49,511 nucleotides of DNA, from contig JAGHVB010000046.1 of assembly GCA_018064525.1 (NCBI GenBank), positions 1-49,511 of the forward strand, given 5' to 3'. Below the pieces are notes generated by a model that searched no databases, was not told where the DNA came from, and was given only the letters and a program-made list of their open reading frames with translations. This document shows positions 17,140 to 25,445 of the stretch, one piece after another (the stretch's first letter is position 1; each line of letters starts with the position of its first letter). Origin of the DNA: Candidatus Treponema merdequi (GTDB lineage Bacteria; Spirochaetota; Spirochaetia; Treponematales; Treponemataceae). A program made the translations under genes and the position numbers.

Positions 17140-18921
17140 ATGGAAAAAGAAGAAATCTTAAAAAGAGCAAAAGCTTATATCGCTGCTGAAAAAGATGCAC
17201 GCTTCAGCAAAGAAGTAGAAGACCTCATCGCAAAAGAAGACTGGACAGAACTTGAAGACAGATTCTACCAGACACTCGAATTTGGAACAGGCGGACTTCG
17301 TGGAATCATGGGCGGCGGAACAAACCGCATGAACACTCTTGAAATCAACCAGGCAACTCAGGGTCTTGCAAACTATGTAATCAAAGCATTCCCGGAAAAA
17401 GCAAAAGCAGGAACTCTCAGCGCAGTAGTTGCTTACGACAGCCGTAAAAACTCAGATGTATTTGCAGAAGCAACAGCATTGATTTTTGCCGCAAACGGAA
17501 TCAAGGCATATCTTTTCTCAGGCCTCAGACCTACTCCAGAACTTTCATTCGCAATCCGTGAACTCAAAGCAGATACTGGTGTTGTAGTAACAGCTTCTCA
17601 TAACCCGAGAATGTACAACGGCTACAAAGCTTATTGGAACGACGGTGCTCAGGTTATCGAACCACATGATGTCGGAATAATCAAAGAAGTAAACGCTGTA
17701 ACAGAAGTAAAAACAATCTCAAAAGAAGAAGCTCTTAAAAACGGAACACTCAAAATCATCGACAAAGAAATCGATGAAAAATTCTGGGCAATGTGTAAGG
17801 CACAGCTTTTCCGCCCGGACCTTATCAAAGCAAAAGCAGGCGATGTAAAAATCGTTTACACACCGCTCCACGGAACAGGTGCTATGCACGTAGAAAAAGT
17901 TCTCGGTGATCTCGGACTCAAAGTAATCACAGTTCCAGAACAGCGCGAACCAGACGGAAACTTCCCTACTGTAGAAAAACCAAACCCAGAAGAAAAACCA
18001 GCTCTCACTCTCGCAGTAGAACTCGGTAAAAAAGAAAAAGCAGACTGTGTAATGGCAACAGACCCAGACTCAGACCGCTTCGGAACAGCATTCCCTGATG
18101 CAAACGGCGAATGGGTTCTCCTTTCAGGAAACCAGATGGGTGCACTTCTCATGGAATATGTTCTCCTCAGCAGAAAAGAATTCGGTACAATGCCGGCTGA
18201 TCCTGTAGTTGTACGTTCCATCGTAACTTCACCATTCGGAGACGCAATCTGTAAAAAGTTCGGTGTCCGCATGGTTGAATGTCTTACAGGTTTCAAGTGG
18301 ATTGCAAATGTAGAAGCAGTAATGGAAGCAAACCACACTGGTGACTATGTATTCGGACTTGAAGAAAGCTACGGATATAAAATTGAAAAAGAAGTTATGG
18401 ACAAAGACGGTGTAAGTGCCGCTGCAATGTGTGCAGAAATGACACTTTACTGGCGTTCACAGGGCAAGAGCCTTCTTGAACACCTTGACGATATGTACAA
18501 AGAATACGGATATTTTGAAGACCGCGCTATTTCACAGAACTTCCCAGGTGCATCAGGAAAAGAAGTTATGAAAGGAATCATGACAAAACTCCGAACAGAA
18601 GGTCTCAAGACTCTCGGTGAAAAAACAGTTACTTCTATCCGCGACGTTCAGAACTCAATCGTTTTCGATCCTGCAAATCCTGCAGACAAAAAACCGTTTG
18701 ACCTTCCAAAGAGCAACGTACTTCAGTTCTTCCTCGAAGGCGGCACAATCGTAAGCGCACGCCCGTCCGGAACAGAACCAAAGATCAAGTTCTACATCAA
18801 CTCATGCACTCCGCTTGAAGGTAACTGTGACAAATGCCTTGCAAACGCAAAAGCATCAGCTCAAGAACTCTGCGACAAGATTACTTCAGAAATAAAAGCA
18901 ATTCTCGATGCCGCAAAATAA
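17140..18921 (+). CDS. Phosphoglucomutase/phosphomannomutase, paralogue 2
   Basis: Alpha-phosphohexomutase of 593 residues, close to the PgcA-type phosphoglucomutases of Gram-positives and spirochaetes. The phosphoserine is S153 in TASHNP, the metal loop DPDSDR at 308-313, the sugar loop GLEESYGYK and the phosphate loop RPSGTEPKIKF. It should convert glucose 1-phosphate and 6-phosphate. Codon use is more GC-rich than its neighbours (27 of 60 bases are G or C at 17821-17880), as expected for a highly expressed glycolytic gene. The ribosome site is AGGAG. The exonuclease start codon lies inside its last codons. Confidence 0.92.
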   Translation: MEKEEILKRAKAYIAAEKDARFSKEVEDLIAKEDWTELEDRFYQTLEFGTGGLRGIMGGGTNRMNTLEINQATQGLANYVIKAFPEKAKAGTLSAVVAYDSRKNSDVFAEATALIFAANGIKAYLFSGLRPTPELSFAIRELKADTGVVVTASHNPRMYNGYKAYWNDGAQVIEPHDVGIIKEVNAVTEVKTISKEEALKNGTLKIIDKEIDEKFWAMCKAQLFRPDLIKAKAGDVKIVYTPLHGTGAMHVEKVLGDLGLKVITVPEQREPDGNFPTVEKPNPEEKPALTLAVELGKKEKADCVMATDPDSDRFGTAFPDANGEWVLLSGNQMGALLMEYVLLSRKEFGTMPADPVVVRSIVTSPFGDAICKKFGVRMVECLTGFKWIANVEAVMEANHTGDYVFGLEESYGYKIEKEVMDKDGVSAAAMCAEMTLYWRSQGKSLLEHLDDMYKEYGYFEDRAISQNFPGASGKEVMKGIMTKLRTEGLKTLGEKTVTSIRDVQNSIVFDPANPADKKPFDLPKSNVLQFFLEGGTIVSARPSGTEPKIKFYINSCTPLEGNCDKCLANAKASAQELCDKITSEIKAILDAAK

Positions 18922-19486
18922 GTTCTTAGAAGACTTCCGTAAACTCCAGAGCCTTTTAGACTCTGGAACAACCTTTGTCGCATTCGATACAGAGACAACC
19001 GGTTTGAGTTCTTCCTCAGACCGTGTTATCGAAATCGGTGCGGTAAAGTTTGATAAAAATGGAATAATTTCAAAATACGAAACTTTTCTTAATCCTCAGA
19101 AACCAATCAGTGCCGAGTGTACTGCGATCAATCATATTACAGATGAAATGGTTAAAGATGCTCCTGTTGCAAAAGATGAACTACCGTCTTTCGTGGAATT
19201 TTCCAAAGACGCTGTCTTAATTGCACACAACGCAACTTTCGACTTAAACTTCATCAACGCCGAACTCGAACGCGCAAAACTTTCAGAACTTAAAAATAAG
19301 GCAATAGATACTTTAAATCTTATCCGCTGGGCATACCCTCTCCTCGGTAAATACAACCTTCAGCTTATGGCCCGCCTCATGAACATAAAAGTAGAAGACG
19401 CCCACAGAGCATACGACGACGCCCGAGTCTGCATGGAAGTATTTTTAAAGACACTCAAAGATACACATTCGATTCAGAAAAAATAA
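18908..19486 (+). CDS. DnaQ-like 3'-5' exonuclease (DEDDh)
   Basis: A 192-residue RNase T/DnaQ-fold exonuclease. Exo I is FDTETTG (D27, E29), Exo II AHNATFDLNF (D112) and Exo III HRAYDD (H166, D171), all intact. It is free-standing rather than part of PolC, so it may serve as the epsilon proofreading subunit or as a repair exonuclease. The ATG overlaps the preceding mutase gene by 14 nt with no separate strong ribosome site, implying translational coupling to a metabolic gene. A downstream in-frame start would cut into the fold, so I keep this one. Confidence 0.88.
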   Translation: MPQNKFLEDFRKLQSLLDSGTTFVAFDTETTGLSSSSDRVIEIGAVKFDKNGIISKYETFLNPQKPISAECTAINHITDEMVKDAPVAKDELPSFVEFSKDAVLIAHNATFDLNFINAELERAKLSELKNKAIDTLNLIRWAYPLLGKYNLQLMARLMNIKVEDAHRAYDDARVCMEVFLKTLKDTHSIQKK

Positions 19487-19512
19487 AAATAAACCGTTCG
19501 ATGATTTTTTTT

Positions 19513-19557
19513 CCACACGGATAAGTGCGCCACAGCGTAGCGTATTGATCCGTGTGG
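19513..19557. repeat. Hairpin repeat R4
   Basis: CCACACGGAT (19513-19522) pairs with ATCCGTGTGG (19548-19557) around a GC-rich loop containing GCGCCACAGCGTAGCG. The layout is like R1-R3 but shorter, and membership of that family is uncertain. Confidence 0.55.
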
Positions 19558-19565
19558 CAACCCAT

Positions 19566-19600
19566 AAAAAAAGACGGCCCATTCAAGCCGTCCTTTCTTT
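19566..19600 (-). terminator. Bidirectional terminator between the exonuclease and LysM genes
   Basis: GACGGC (19573-19578) pairs with GCCGTC (19587-19592). On the minus strand it is followed by seven T, and on the plus strand by CTTTCTTT. It serves two converging genes. Confidence 0.8.
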
Positions 19601-19655
19601 ATTCACAATCTGTGTTAATCTGTGTTCAATCCGTGCAATCTGTGTCCACCCTTTA
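19600..19655. repeat. ATCTGTGT-type intergenic repeat
   Basis: Contains AATCTGTGTTAATCTGTG and then CCGTGCAATCTGTGTCC. It matches the style of the repeat at 31951-32019. No gene is visible here. Confidence 0.4.
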
Positions 19656-19690
19656 GCCCTTTTTTAATCGAGCCCAATCCATCGAACACA

Positions 19691-20536
19691 TCATCCTCTC
19701 GGAGCTTTTGCTGGATCGATATATTCTCCATTCTGAATTACCATAAACTTAATTCCATCTTTTTTTGACATGGAATCAACACCGGCTTTTCCGAGGATAT
19801 CTCCTGCTGCAACCTGAGCACCTTTCTTGACTTTAATCGAGCTCAAACCGGTATATGCATAAACAAGACCAGTCTTTGACTGAACGAAAACTACTTCACC
19901 AAAACCGCGGTAAGGGCCTGTAAACATTACAGTACCGGCACGGATATTTGTTACGGATTCTTTTGCAGAACTTGAAAGTTCAACACCAGAAATTTTTCCT
20001 TTAACATATGTAACACTAGGATTTTTAACAGGCCACTGCAAAGATGGATCTGTAGTCTTTGTAATATAAGTTCTAGGATCTACACCAGTTAAATCAACAC
20101 TTCCCTCTTTAACAATAACCGGAACTTTAATTTTCTGACCAAATTTCAAAACATCACCAGACTTCATTCCATTCAGTGAATAAAGTTCAGCTACTTTTAT
20201 TTCATATTTTTTAGCAATTCCATAAAGAGTATCACCCTTTTGAACTGTATAAACTTCTGTCTTTTTCTGAGGCTTTACAGAATTCTGTGTTGACATAAGT
20301 GTCGCTGCATTTTCGATATCTGCAGATGGAATTTCAAGATTCTGGCCCACTTTAAGTACATCTTTTTCTGAAAGATTATTTGCCGCCCTCAGTTCAGAAA
20401 CTGTAATCTGATATTTTTTGCCAATGGAGTATAAAGTTTCGCCCTTCTGAACTTTATGTGTACAATCTGCAGATGCAGCAGATAAGGCTGAAATTGAAAA
20501 TGATATTAAAATTATATTTTTAAAAAATCTGTTCAT
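19691..20536 (-). CDS. LysM protein with a degenerate M23-like domain
   Basis: A 281-residue exported protein that binds peptidoglycan. The signal peptide ends near residue 23 (SAASA). LysM 1 spans about 26-70 (HKVQKGETLYSIGKKY) and LysM 2 about 95-140 (YTVQKGDTLYGIAKKY). Residues 190-275 have the shape of an M23 barrel (GTVMFTGPYRGFGEVVFVQSKTGLVYAYTGL, then DGIKFMVIQNGEYIDPAKAP), but the metal-binding His and Asp are missing, as in EnvC/NlpD-type amidase activators. A role in activating a septal amidase is an inference. No clear ribosome site; GATAAT ends 8 nt before the ATG. The terminator lies downstream at 19566-19600. Confidence 0.82.
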   Translation of the reverse strand: MNRFFKNIILISFSISALSAASADCTHKVQKGETLYSIGKKYQITVSELRAANNLSEKDVLKVGQNLEIPSADIENAATLMSTQNSVKPQKKTEVYTVQKGDTLYGIAKKYEIKVAELYSLNGMKSGDVLKFGQKIKVPVIVKEGSVDLTGVDPRTYITKTTDPSLQWPVKNPSVTYVKGKISGVELSSSAKESVTNIRAGTVMFTGPYRGFGEVVFVQSKTGLVYAYTGLSSIKVKKGAQVAAGDILGKAGVDSMSKKDGIKFMVIQNGEYIDPAKAPRG

Positions 20537-20649
20537 ACCGTTGTATTATCGGCAGATTCCGGCCAAAAATTGAATGCAATTTTTAGAAATTCAATATATA
20601 AAAAATCTGAAAAACCCTTATTTTAATTGAAGTTACGCCATTTTTGCTA

Positions 20650-20678
20650 TAGACAAGCATTAACTTTTTCAATATAAT
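20650..20678 (+). promoter_or_regulatory. infC operon promoter
   Basis: TAGACA (20650-20655), 17-nt spacer, TATAAT (20673-20678). Transcription near 20685 leaves a roughly 46-nt leader. Confidence 0.75.
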
Positions 20679-20730
20679 TTCAGAATACGTTAATTTACAT
20701 GTGTGTTTTTTACAGACACTAGGAGGATAG

Positions 20731-21255
20731 TTGGCAGACACAACAAAGGGTACACGAATTAATGAACAGATTCGTGTTAGAGAAGTAAGACTTATAGATA
20801 ACGAGGGTAACCAGAAAGGAATCGTTCCTATTTCGGAAGCACTCAAATTGGCAAAAGAATCAGAGCTCGACCTTGTTGAAGTAGCACCAACAGCGAATCC
20901 GCCTGTTTGTAAAATACTCGATTTCGGAAAATACCGGTTCGAAATGGAAAAGAAACTCCGTGATTCCAAGAAAAACCAGAAGGTATTAAAAATAAAAGAA
21001 ATCAGGATGCAGCCAAAAATCGGAAGTGGCGATCTTGATACGAAAGCTAAGCATGTACAGGAATTCTTAGACGAAGGTGACAAGGTAAAAGTAACTATCC
21101 GTTTCCGCGGTCGTGAACTTGCCCACACAGAACTCGGCTACGATGTCCTGAATGAAGTTACAAAAAGGCTTACTTCAGCGTATGTCATTGAAAAACCTGC
21201 CGCAATGGAAGGTAAGTTCATGTCAATGACACTTTCAGCAAAAGCCAAAAGTTAA
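20731..21255 (+). CDS. infC: Translation initiation factor IF-3
   Basis: IF-3 binds the 30S subunit and checks the initiator tRNA and start codon. The 174 residues comprise the N domain ([15 protein letters not shown]...), the linker helix and the C domain ([27 protein letters not shown]). The start is TTG at 20731 with a perfect AGGAGG at 20721-20726, 4 nt upstream. IF-3 genes in many bacteria use rare starts that IF-3 itself rejects, giving feedback; TTG fits that pattern. It heads infC-rpmI-rplT, the common order, which here continues into cell-division genes. Confidence 0.96.
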   Translation: MADTTKGTRINEQIRVREVRLIDNEGNQKGIVPISEALKLAKESELDLVEVAPTANPPVCKILDFGKYRFEMEKKLRDSKKNQKVLKIKEIRMQPKIGSGDLDTKAKHVQEFLDEGDKVKVTIRFRGRELAHTELGYDVLNEVTKRLTSAYVIEKPAAMEGKFMSMTLSAKAKS

Positions 21256-21267
21256 TGAGGTTTTACA

Positions 21268-21468
21268 ATGGGTAAGATGAAAACAAAGAAAAGCGCATCA
21301 AAACGCCTTTCGCTTACTGGTACTGGAAAAGTAAAGTACAAGAAAATGAACCTTCGTCATATTTTGACAAAGCGTTCTCCAAAAAGAAAAAGACAGCTCC
21401 GTGCAGCTGGAATCCTTGATGAAGCAGATGCAAAAAAAGTAAGAAAGCAGATGCTTCCATACGGTTGA
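21268..21468 (+). CDS. rpmI: Ribosomal protein bL35
   Basis: A 66-residue basic 50S protein with the family pattern KMKTKKSASKRLSLTGTGKVK and RHILTKRSPKRKRQLR. Ribosome site GAGG. It lies 12 nt after infC and 14 nt before rplT, the conserved order. Confidence 0.97.
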   Translation: MGKMKTKKSASKRLSLTGTGKVKYKKMNLRHILTKRSPKRKRQLRAAGILDEADAKKVRKQMLPYG

Positions 21469-21482
21469 TAAGAGGTTAAAAA

Positions 21483-21842
21483 ATGGCTAGAGCAATAGAT
21501 GGAACAAAAAGAAAGAACCGTCGTATTAAGATCCTTAAAATCACAAAAGGTTTCAGAGGACGCCGCGGTACAAACTTTAAGGCAGCAAAAGATGCAATGA
21601 CTAAAGCATTGGATCATGCTTATGTTGACCGCCGTGATAATAAAGGCAACTTCAGAGCATTGTGGATTGCTCGTATCAACGCAGCAGTTCGTGACGAAGG
21701 AATGTCTTATTCACGCTTCATCGACGGATGTAACAAAGCAGGCATCACACTTAACCGCAAAGCTTTGTCTAACATGGCTATCGAAGATAAAGCAGCATTT
21801 AAAGCAGTTGTAGAAGCTGCAAAAGCTGCACTCAAGGCATAA
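21483..21842 (+). CDS. rplT: Ribosomal protein bL20
   Basis: A 119-residue 50S assembly protein that binds 23S rRNA: KRKNRRIKILKITKGFRGRRGTNFKAAKDAMTKAL followed by the globular C domain (LWIARINAAVRDEGMSYSRFIDG). Ribosome site AAGAGG. In other bacteria bL20 represses this operon by binding its mRNA; no such site is clear here. The next gene starts 3 nt after its stop. Confidence 0.97.
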   Translation: MARAIDGTKRKNRRIKILKITKGFRGRRGTNFKAAKDAMTKALDHAYVDRRDNKGNFRALWIARINAAVRDEGMSYSRFIDGCNKAGITLNRKALSNMAIEDKAAFKAVVEAAKAALKA

Positions 21843-21845
21843 CAA

Positions 21846-22346
21846 ATGGCTGTAATCGATCAAGTACTTCTTTTGCAGGAAAAAGTTGAAAGTGCTGTAC
21901 AAAAAATTGTAGAGCTTAAATCAGAAAACGATGCTCTGCGCAGAAAATGTTCAGAGCTCACAAATGCGCTTTCTGAGAAAACGGAGTTACTAAACTCTTT
22001 TACTGCAGATGAGGAAAAGATCGAATTAAGCATTAAAAATGCCATCAGCCGTCTTGATACACTTGAAAACAGTGTTATTTCAGACGGCAAAGCTTCTGCT
22101 GAAAAGGCACCTGCAGCAGAAACACCTGCACCGCAGGCCGCAAAACCAGCAGAAGCTTCAAACCCTACTCCAGCTGCATCTGCAGCAGAAAATCAGACAC
22201 AGACACAGACAACATCAGTTGAAACGCAAGTTTCTCAGAACGAAACTTCTAAAGAAAATGATAGCATTGACTTTTCATTAGACCTTTCAACAGACACACT
22301 GTCTGAAGAAGAAAACCAGCCAGAAGAAAAATTTGATATCTTTTAA
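21846..22346 (+). CDS. Coiled-coil protein with acidic tail, candidate ZapB-like division factor
   Basis: No family recognised with confidence. Residues 1-65 form a heptad-rich coiled coil (QEKVESAVQKIVELKSENDALRRKC...). Residues 75-125 are low complexity (Ala, Pro, Gln, Thr), and 135-166 are acidic, ending in EEKFDIF. This small antiparallel coiled-coil plan, immediately before zapA, suggests a ZapB-like partner of ZapA at the FtsZ ring (inference from context and shape). It starts 3 nt after rplT, using AAGG in the rplT end as ribosome site, and is followed 2 nt later by zapA, so the three are tightly co-translated. Confidence 0.7.
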   Translation: MAVIDQVLLLQEKVESAVQKIVELKSENDALRRKCSELTNALSEKTELLNSFTADEEKIELSIKNAISRLDTLENSVISDGKASAEKAPAAETPAPQAAKPAEASNPTPAASAAENQTQTQTTSVETQVSQNETSKENDSIDFSLDLSTDTLSEEENQPEEKFDIF

Positions 22347-22348
22347 TT

Positions 22349-22663
22349 ATGGCAATTTTACATATTAACGTTTTAGGATCTTCCTTTGCGATTTCTGCAA
22401 AAGAAGACGAACAATACTTAAATAAACTCCTTGCTTATTATAAACAGATCGTAGAACATATTCAGAAATCAGACAATTTAAAAGACCAGAAACAGACAGC
22501 AATTCTTGCAGGCGTTCTGCTCTGCGATGAACTTTATAAAGAAAAAGCAAAAAATTTCAAATTAAAAAAGCAGGGTTCTGCTCAAAATGAATCAAATGAT
22601 GATGAAGATATCAATCAGATTACAAGTGATTTAATTTCTAAAATTGAACAGGTTCTCGAATGA
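22349..22663 (+). CDS. zapA: Cell division protein ZapA
   Basis: ZapA bundles FtsZ filaments at mid-cell. The 104 residues have the ZapA head (ILHINVLGSSFAISAKEDEQYLNKLLAYY) and the C-terminal helix (QTAILAGVLLCDELYKEK). The ATG follows the upstream stop by 2 nt without its own ribosome site, so translation is coupled. Its stop overlaps the YaiI gene start by 4 nt. Linking zapA to the infC operon would tie division-protein supply to ribosome synthesis. Confidence 0.88.
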   Translation: MAILHINVLGSSFAISAKEDEQYLNKLLAYYKQIVEHIQKSDNLKDQKQTAILAGVLLCDELYKEKAKNFKLKKQGSAQNESNDDEDINQITSDLISKIEQVLE

Positions 22664-23118
22664 GCACAACAATCTGGGTAGATGCAGACAGCTGTCCAAA
22701 GCCTGTTAGAAATTACCTTGTAAACTACTCCCAAAAACTGAATCTTAAAATCATTTTCGTTGCTAACAAAAACATTCCCTGTGAAAACAAACATCCGCTG
22801 TTTTCAATGATAATAACTGACAAAGAAAATCAGGCTGCAGACAATTATATAATCGAACATGTTGCTGAAAAAGACATAGTCATAACACGGGACATTCCAC
22901 TCGCCTCCCTTCTTGTTCAGAAAAATATTGCTGTAATAAATGACCGTGGAAAAAGATGGACAAACGAAAATATCAGAGAAAGAAAGTCTGAAAGGGATTT
23001 TGCATTAAATCTTTCTCTTTTAGGCCTTAAAACAGATGGAAAAAATACTTATTCTAAAAAAGAATTTTCAGAATTTGCAAACTGCTTTGACCGTGAAATT
23101 CACAGAATCATAAAATAA
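22660..23118 (+). CDS. YaiI/YqxD family protein (UPF0178)
   Basis: A 152-residue cytoplasmic protein of the DUF188 family, whose fold resembles PIN-like nucleases. It shows the family pattern IWVDADSCPKPVRNYL, then DKENQAADNYI, DIVITRDIPLASLL and INDRGKRWTNENI; the conserved Asp residues could bind metal. No reaction is established for the family. The ATGA overlap with zapA makes it the last gene of the infC-rplT-zapA string. No terminator of its own is clear, but the HD-GYP terminator at 23134-23163 faces it. Confidence 0.85.
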   Translation: MSTTIWVDADSCPKPVRNYLVNYSQKLNLKIIFVANKNIPCENKHPLFSMIITDKENQAADNYIIEHVAEKDIVITRDIPLASLLVQKNIAVINDRGKRWTNENIRERKSERDFALNLSLLGLKTDGKNTYSKKEFSEFANCFDREIHRIIK

Positions 23119-23133
23119 ATTTTAATGCAGATA

Positions 23134-23163
23134 AAAAAAGCGAGCCCGAATTACAGGCCCGCC
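23134..23163 (-). terminator. Terminator of the tat-HD-GYP operon
   Basis: On the minus strand GCGGGCC pairs with GGGCTCGC (one wobble or bulge) and is followed by seven T. It lies 25 nt past the HD-GYP stop. Confidence 0.8.
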
Positions 23164-23187
23164 TTATCAATAATAAATATCTGTACC

Positions 23188-24426
23188 CTATTCTTCATCC
23201 GGGAACGCAAGCTGGATTGCAGAAATACGGTCTCTTACCTGCATAAATGCAAGAACAACTTCCGGATCAAAATGTTTTCCACTGTCAGCCTGAACTTCTG
23301 CAAATGCATCATCAATCTTCCATGCTTCTTTATAACAGCGTTTATGGCTTAATGCATCAAATACATCCGCAACGGCAACAATTCTTGCAGCAAGTGGAAT
23401 TTCTTCGCCAGACAAATGGCGTGCAGGAGAAAGAGGCTCTCCAATGATAAAGTTTTTATAATCCAAAGCTCCAGGATAAGCAGTGTCTCCGCCATCCCAT
23501 CTTTCATGATGAAATAAAGCAATATCACGGCACATTTCATCAAGAAAACTTTCTGGCGGTTCAAAAAGATTTGCACCGATACAAGTATGTCCCTGCATGA
23601 TAGATCTTTCTTCATCAGTAAAACGAGGAAACTTCTTTTTTAAGATTACATCTGATACACCGACTTTTCCAACATCATGAAATTTTGCGGCAATTTTCAA
23701 TGTATCACGGAATTTATGAGATTCAAAAGAAGGAACATTATGATTGTAAGCCCAGCGGTCATAAATTTCAAGCGCAAAACTTGAAACACGTTCAACATGA
23801 GGATAAGTTTCTTTAGGATCTCGGAACTCTGCCATTCTGAGCATACGGCGAACCATATTACTTTTTAAATATGCATTTTCAAGAGCTTTAATAGCACTTT
23901 GAGCAAAATGAGTAATGAAAAGTTCTGCATCATTGTCAAATGAAACAACTTCACCATTATCATTCTGTGCATTAATAATCTGAAGGATTCCAAGAATTTT
24001 TCCACCAGGTGTTTTTAATGGAATTGTATAAATTGATTTTGTTCTGTAATCTGTTGTTCTGTCTGTAGTTTTGTTGAAAGTATAAGGTTTATCAGCAGGA
24101 ATTTCGTATGCGTCTTCAATATTTAAAGGCTCTCCGGAATATGCAACATATCCGGAAATAGAAGTCTCATTTATTGGAAATGAAAAGAATGTATACGGAA
24201 GTTTTTCACCGGCATTCATTGCCTTTAACTGAGTATCATTCTGAGCATACTTGATTTTAAGGTTTGTTCCATCAACAACATAAATTGAACCTGCGTCAGC
24301 ATGTACAATTGAACGCGCTTCTGTCAAAATGCGTTCCAAAAGGACATCGACATCTTGAATTTCGCCAAGTTTTTTTTCAAGTTCTATAATACGCTGTAAT
24401 TTGTCTTCTCTTGATGAATTTGCCAT
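23188..24426 (-). CDS. GAF/HD-GYP protein, putative cyclic-di-GMP phosphodiesterase
   Basis: A 412-residue cytoplasmic protein with a GAF sensor (about 25-185) and an HD-GYP domain (about 195-385). The metal-binding HD is H250-D251 (KFHDVGKVG), followed by HTCIGA and HH at 306-307. The GYP signature is altered to AYP (316-318), and an extra stretch of about 20 residues (about 319-341) separates it from the IPLAARIVAVADVFDAL block. HD-GYP enzymes usually hydrolyse c-di-GMP; the altered signature leaves activity uncertain. Ribosome site AAAGGAT. Last gene of the TRAP/GH3/methyltransferase string, so ligand uptake and second-messenger control may be linked. Confidence 0.85.
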   Translation of the reverse strand: MANSSREDKLQRIIELEKKLGEIQDVDVLLERILTEARSIVHADAGSIYVVDGTNLKIKYAQNDTQLKAMNAGEKLPYTFFSFPINETSISGYVAYSGEPLNIEDAYEIPADKPYTFNKTTDRTTDYRTKSIYTIPLKTPGGKILGILQIINAQNDNGEVVSFDNDAELFITHFAQSAIKALENAYLKSNMVRRMLRMAEFRDPKETYPHVERVSSFALEIYDRWAYNHNVPSFESHKFRDTLKIAAKFHDVGKVGVSDVILKKKFPRFTDEERSIMQGHTCIGANLFEPPESFLDEMCRDIALFHHERWDGGDTAYPGALDYKNFIIGEPLSPARHLSGEEIPLAARIVAVADVFDALSHKRCYKEAWKIDDAFAEVQADSGKHFDPEVVLAFMQVRDRISAIQLAFPDEE

Positions 24427-24476
24427 TTTTATAATCCTTTTGTATATTCTATTCTATACACAAATATCCAATTTGT

Positions 24477-25388
24477 CTAGTTTAATTTTTTAAATATAAT
24501 TGAAAAATAAATCGGGCCTGCACCATCCGAAGAATCTGGAAGTACATGATATCCGAATTCTGTTTTTTCCACTGGAGGAATTTGATAATCTGGAGATATA
24601 GTTGATAAAATAGAGAGATTATTTTTAACTGAAAGATATTCTTCAGATTCAAAAGTGAGTATTTCTGCATCATCAAATTTTTTAAGCAGGCGTTCAATAA
24701 CAGAATCGTTTTCTTTTGGGGCAAGAGCGCATGTCGAATAAACCATATATCCCCCCTTCTGCAAAAGTCTCCAGGCACTCGACAATAATGCCCATTGTTC
24801 CATCGATAAAGTTTTTATTCTTGCAGGAGACCATTCTTTAAGATATTTTTCATCCTGCAAAACATGGCGTTCGGAAGAACATGGCGCATCAAGCAGAATA
24901 CGGTCATAACATTCAGATTTTGTTTTACACCATACAGCTCCGTCGCTGCAGGTAATGGTAACTCTGTTACGGATATTCTGGCTCATATGTTCATCACAGA
25001 CTTTTACAAGACGATGTTTTCTTTCAGCAGAACGTTCATTTGCCGTAAGCTGTGCATCGTCCGGCATTAATGAAGAAAGAACAAGTGTTTTTCCGCCAGG
25101 AGCGGCGCAAAGATCGAGAATATTTTTTGCATTTTTTAATGGAAGTGAACTTGCAGCAAGGATACTTGCAGAATCAAGAAAATATGTACGGAGTTCTTCT
25201 GGATTTTCATTTCCGTCAGATACTTCTGAACTACCCTGAAGCGAAGTCAAATTATATGAAACAGGTTCTGCTTCTTTTAAAAGAGCTTCTTTTAATACAC
25301 TCCATCGATCAGAAAAAATTTCACTGTAATACAAATCAAAGCCCTGAGCTCCACGAAGCGGATCATTAGCTTTTGTTTTCTTTGACAT
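24477..25388 (-). CDS. RsmB/NOL1/NOP2/Sun-family RNA cytosine-C5 methyltransferase
   Basis: SAM-dependent methyltransferase that makes m5C in rRNA or tRNA. From the ATG at 25388 it has 303 residues. The SAM motif is LDLCAAPGGKTLVLSSL, the catalytic loop DAPCSSERH and the second Cys loop STCALAPKENDSV, both cysteines present. No N-terminal NusB-like domain and no PUA domain are visible, so it is a short form. The ATG has GGAG 6 nt upstream; a TTG one codon earlier is less likely. It lies 50 nt before the HD-GYP gene, within the minus-strand series. Confidence 0.88.
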   Translation of the reverse strand: MSKKTKANDPLRGAQGFDLYYSEIFSDRWSVLKEALLKEAEPVSYNLTSLQGSSEVSDGNENPEELRTYFLDSASILAASSLPLKNAKNILDLCAAPGGKTLVLSSLMPDDAQLTANERSAERKHRLVKVCDEHMSQNIRNRVTITCSDGAVWCKTKSECYDRILLDAPCSSERHVLQDEKYLKEWSPARIKTLSMEQWALLSSAWRLLQKGGYMVYSTCALAPKENDSVIERLLKKFDDAEILTFESEEYLSVKNNLSILSTISPDYQIPPVEKTEFGYHVLPDSSDGAGPIYFSIIFKKLN

Positions 25389-25445
25389 CAATATCTCCAG
25401 TTTTATTTATGATATGCAGGTAAAATTATATATAATCATATAATT

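Noticed and set aside
17856-18338. 160-codon minus-strand open frame opposite the second mutase
   Set aside because: Antisense shadow of a conserved gene with clear catalytic motifs.
20583-21128. 181-codon minus-strand open frame opposite infC
   Set aside because: Antisense to a conserved essential gene and its leader; no ribosome site.
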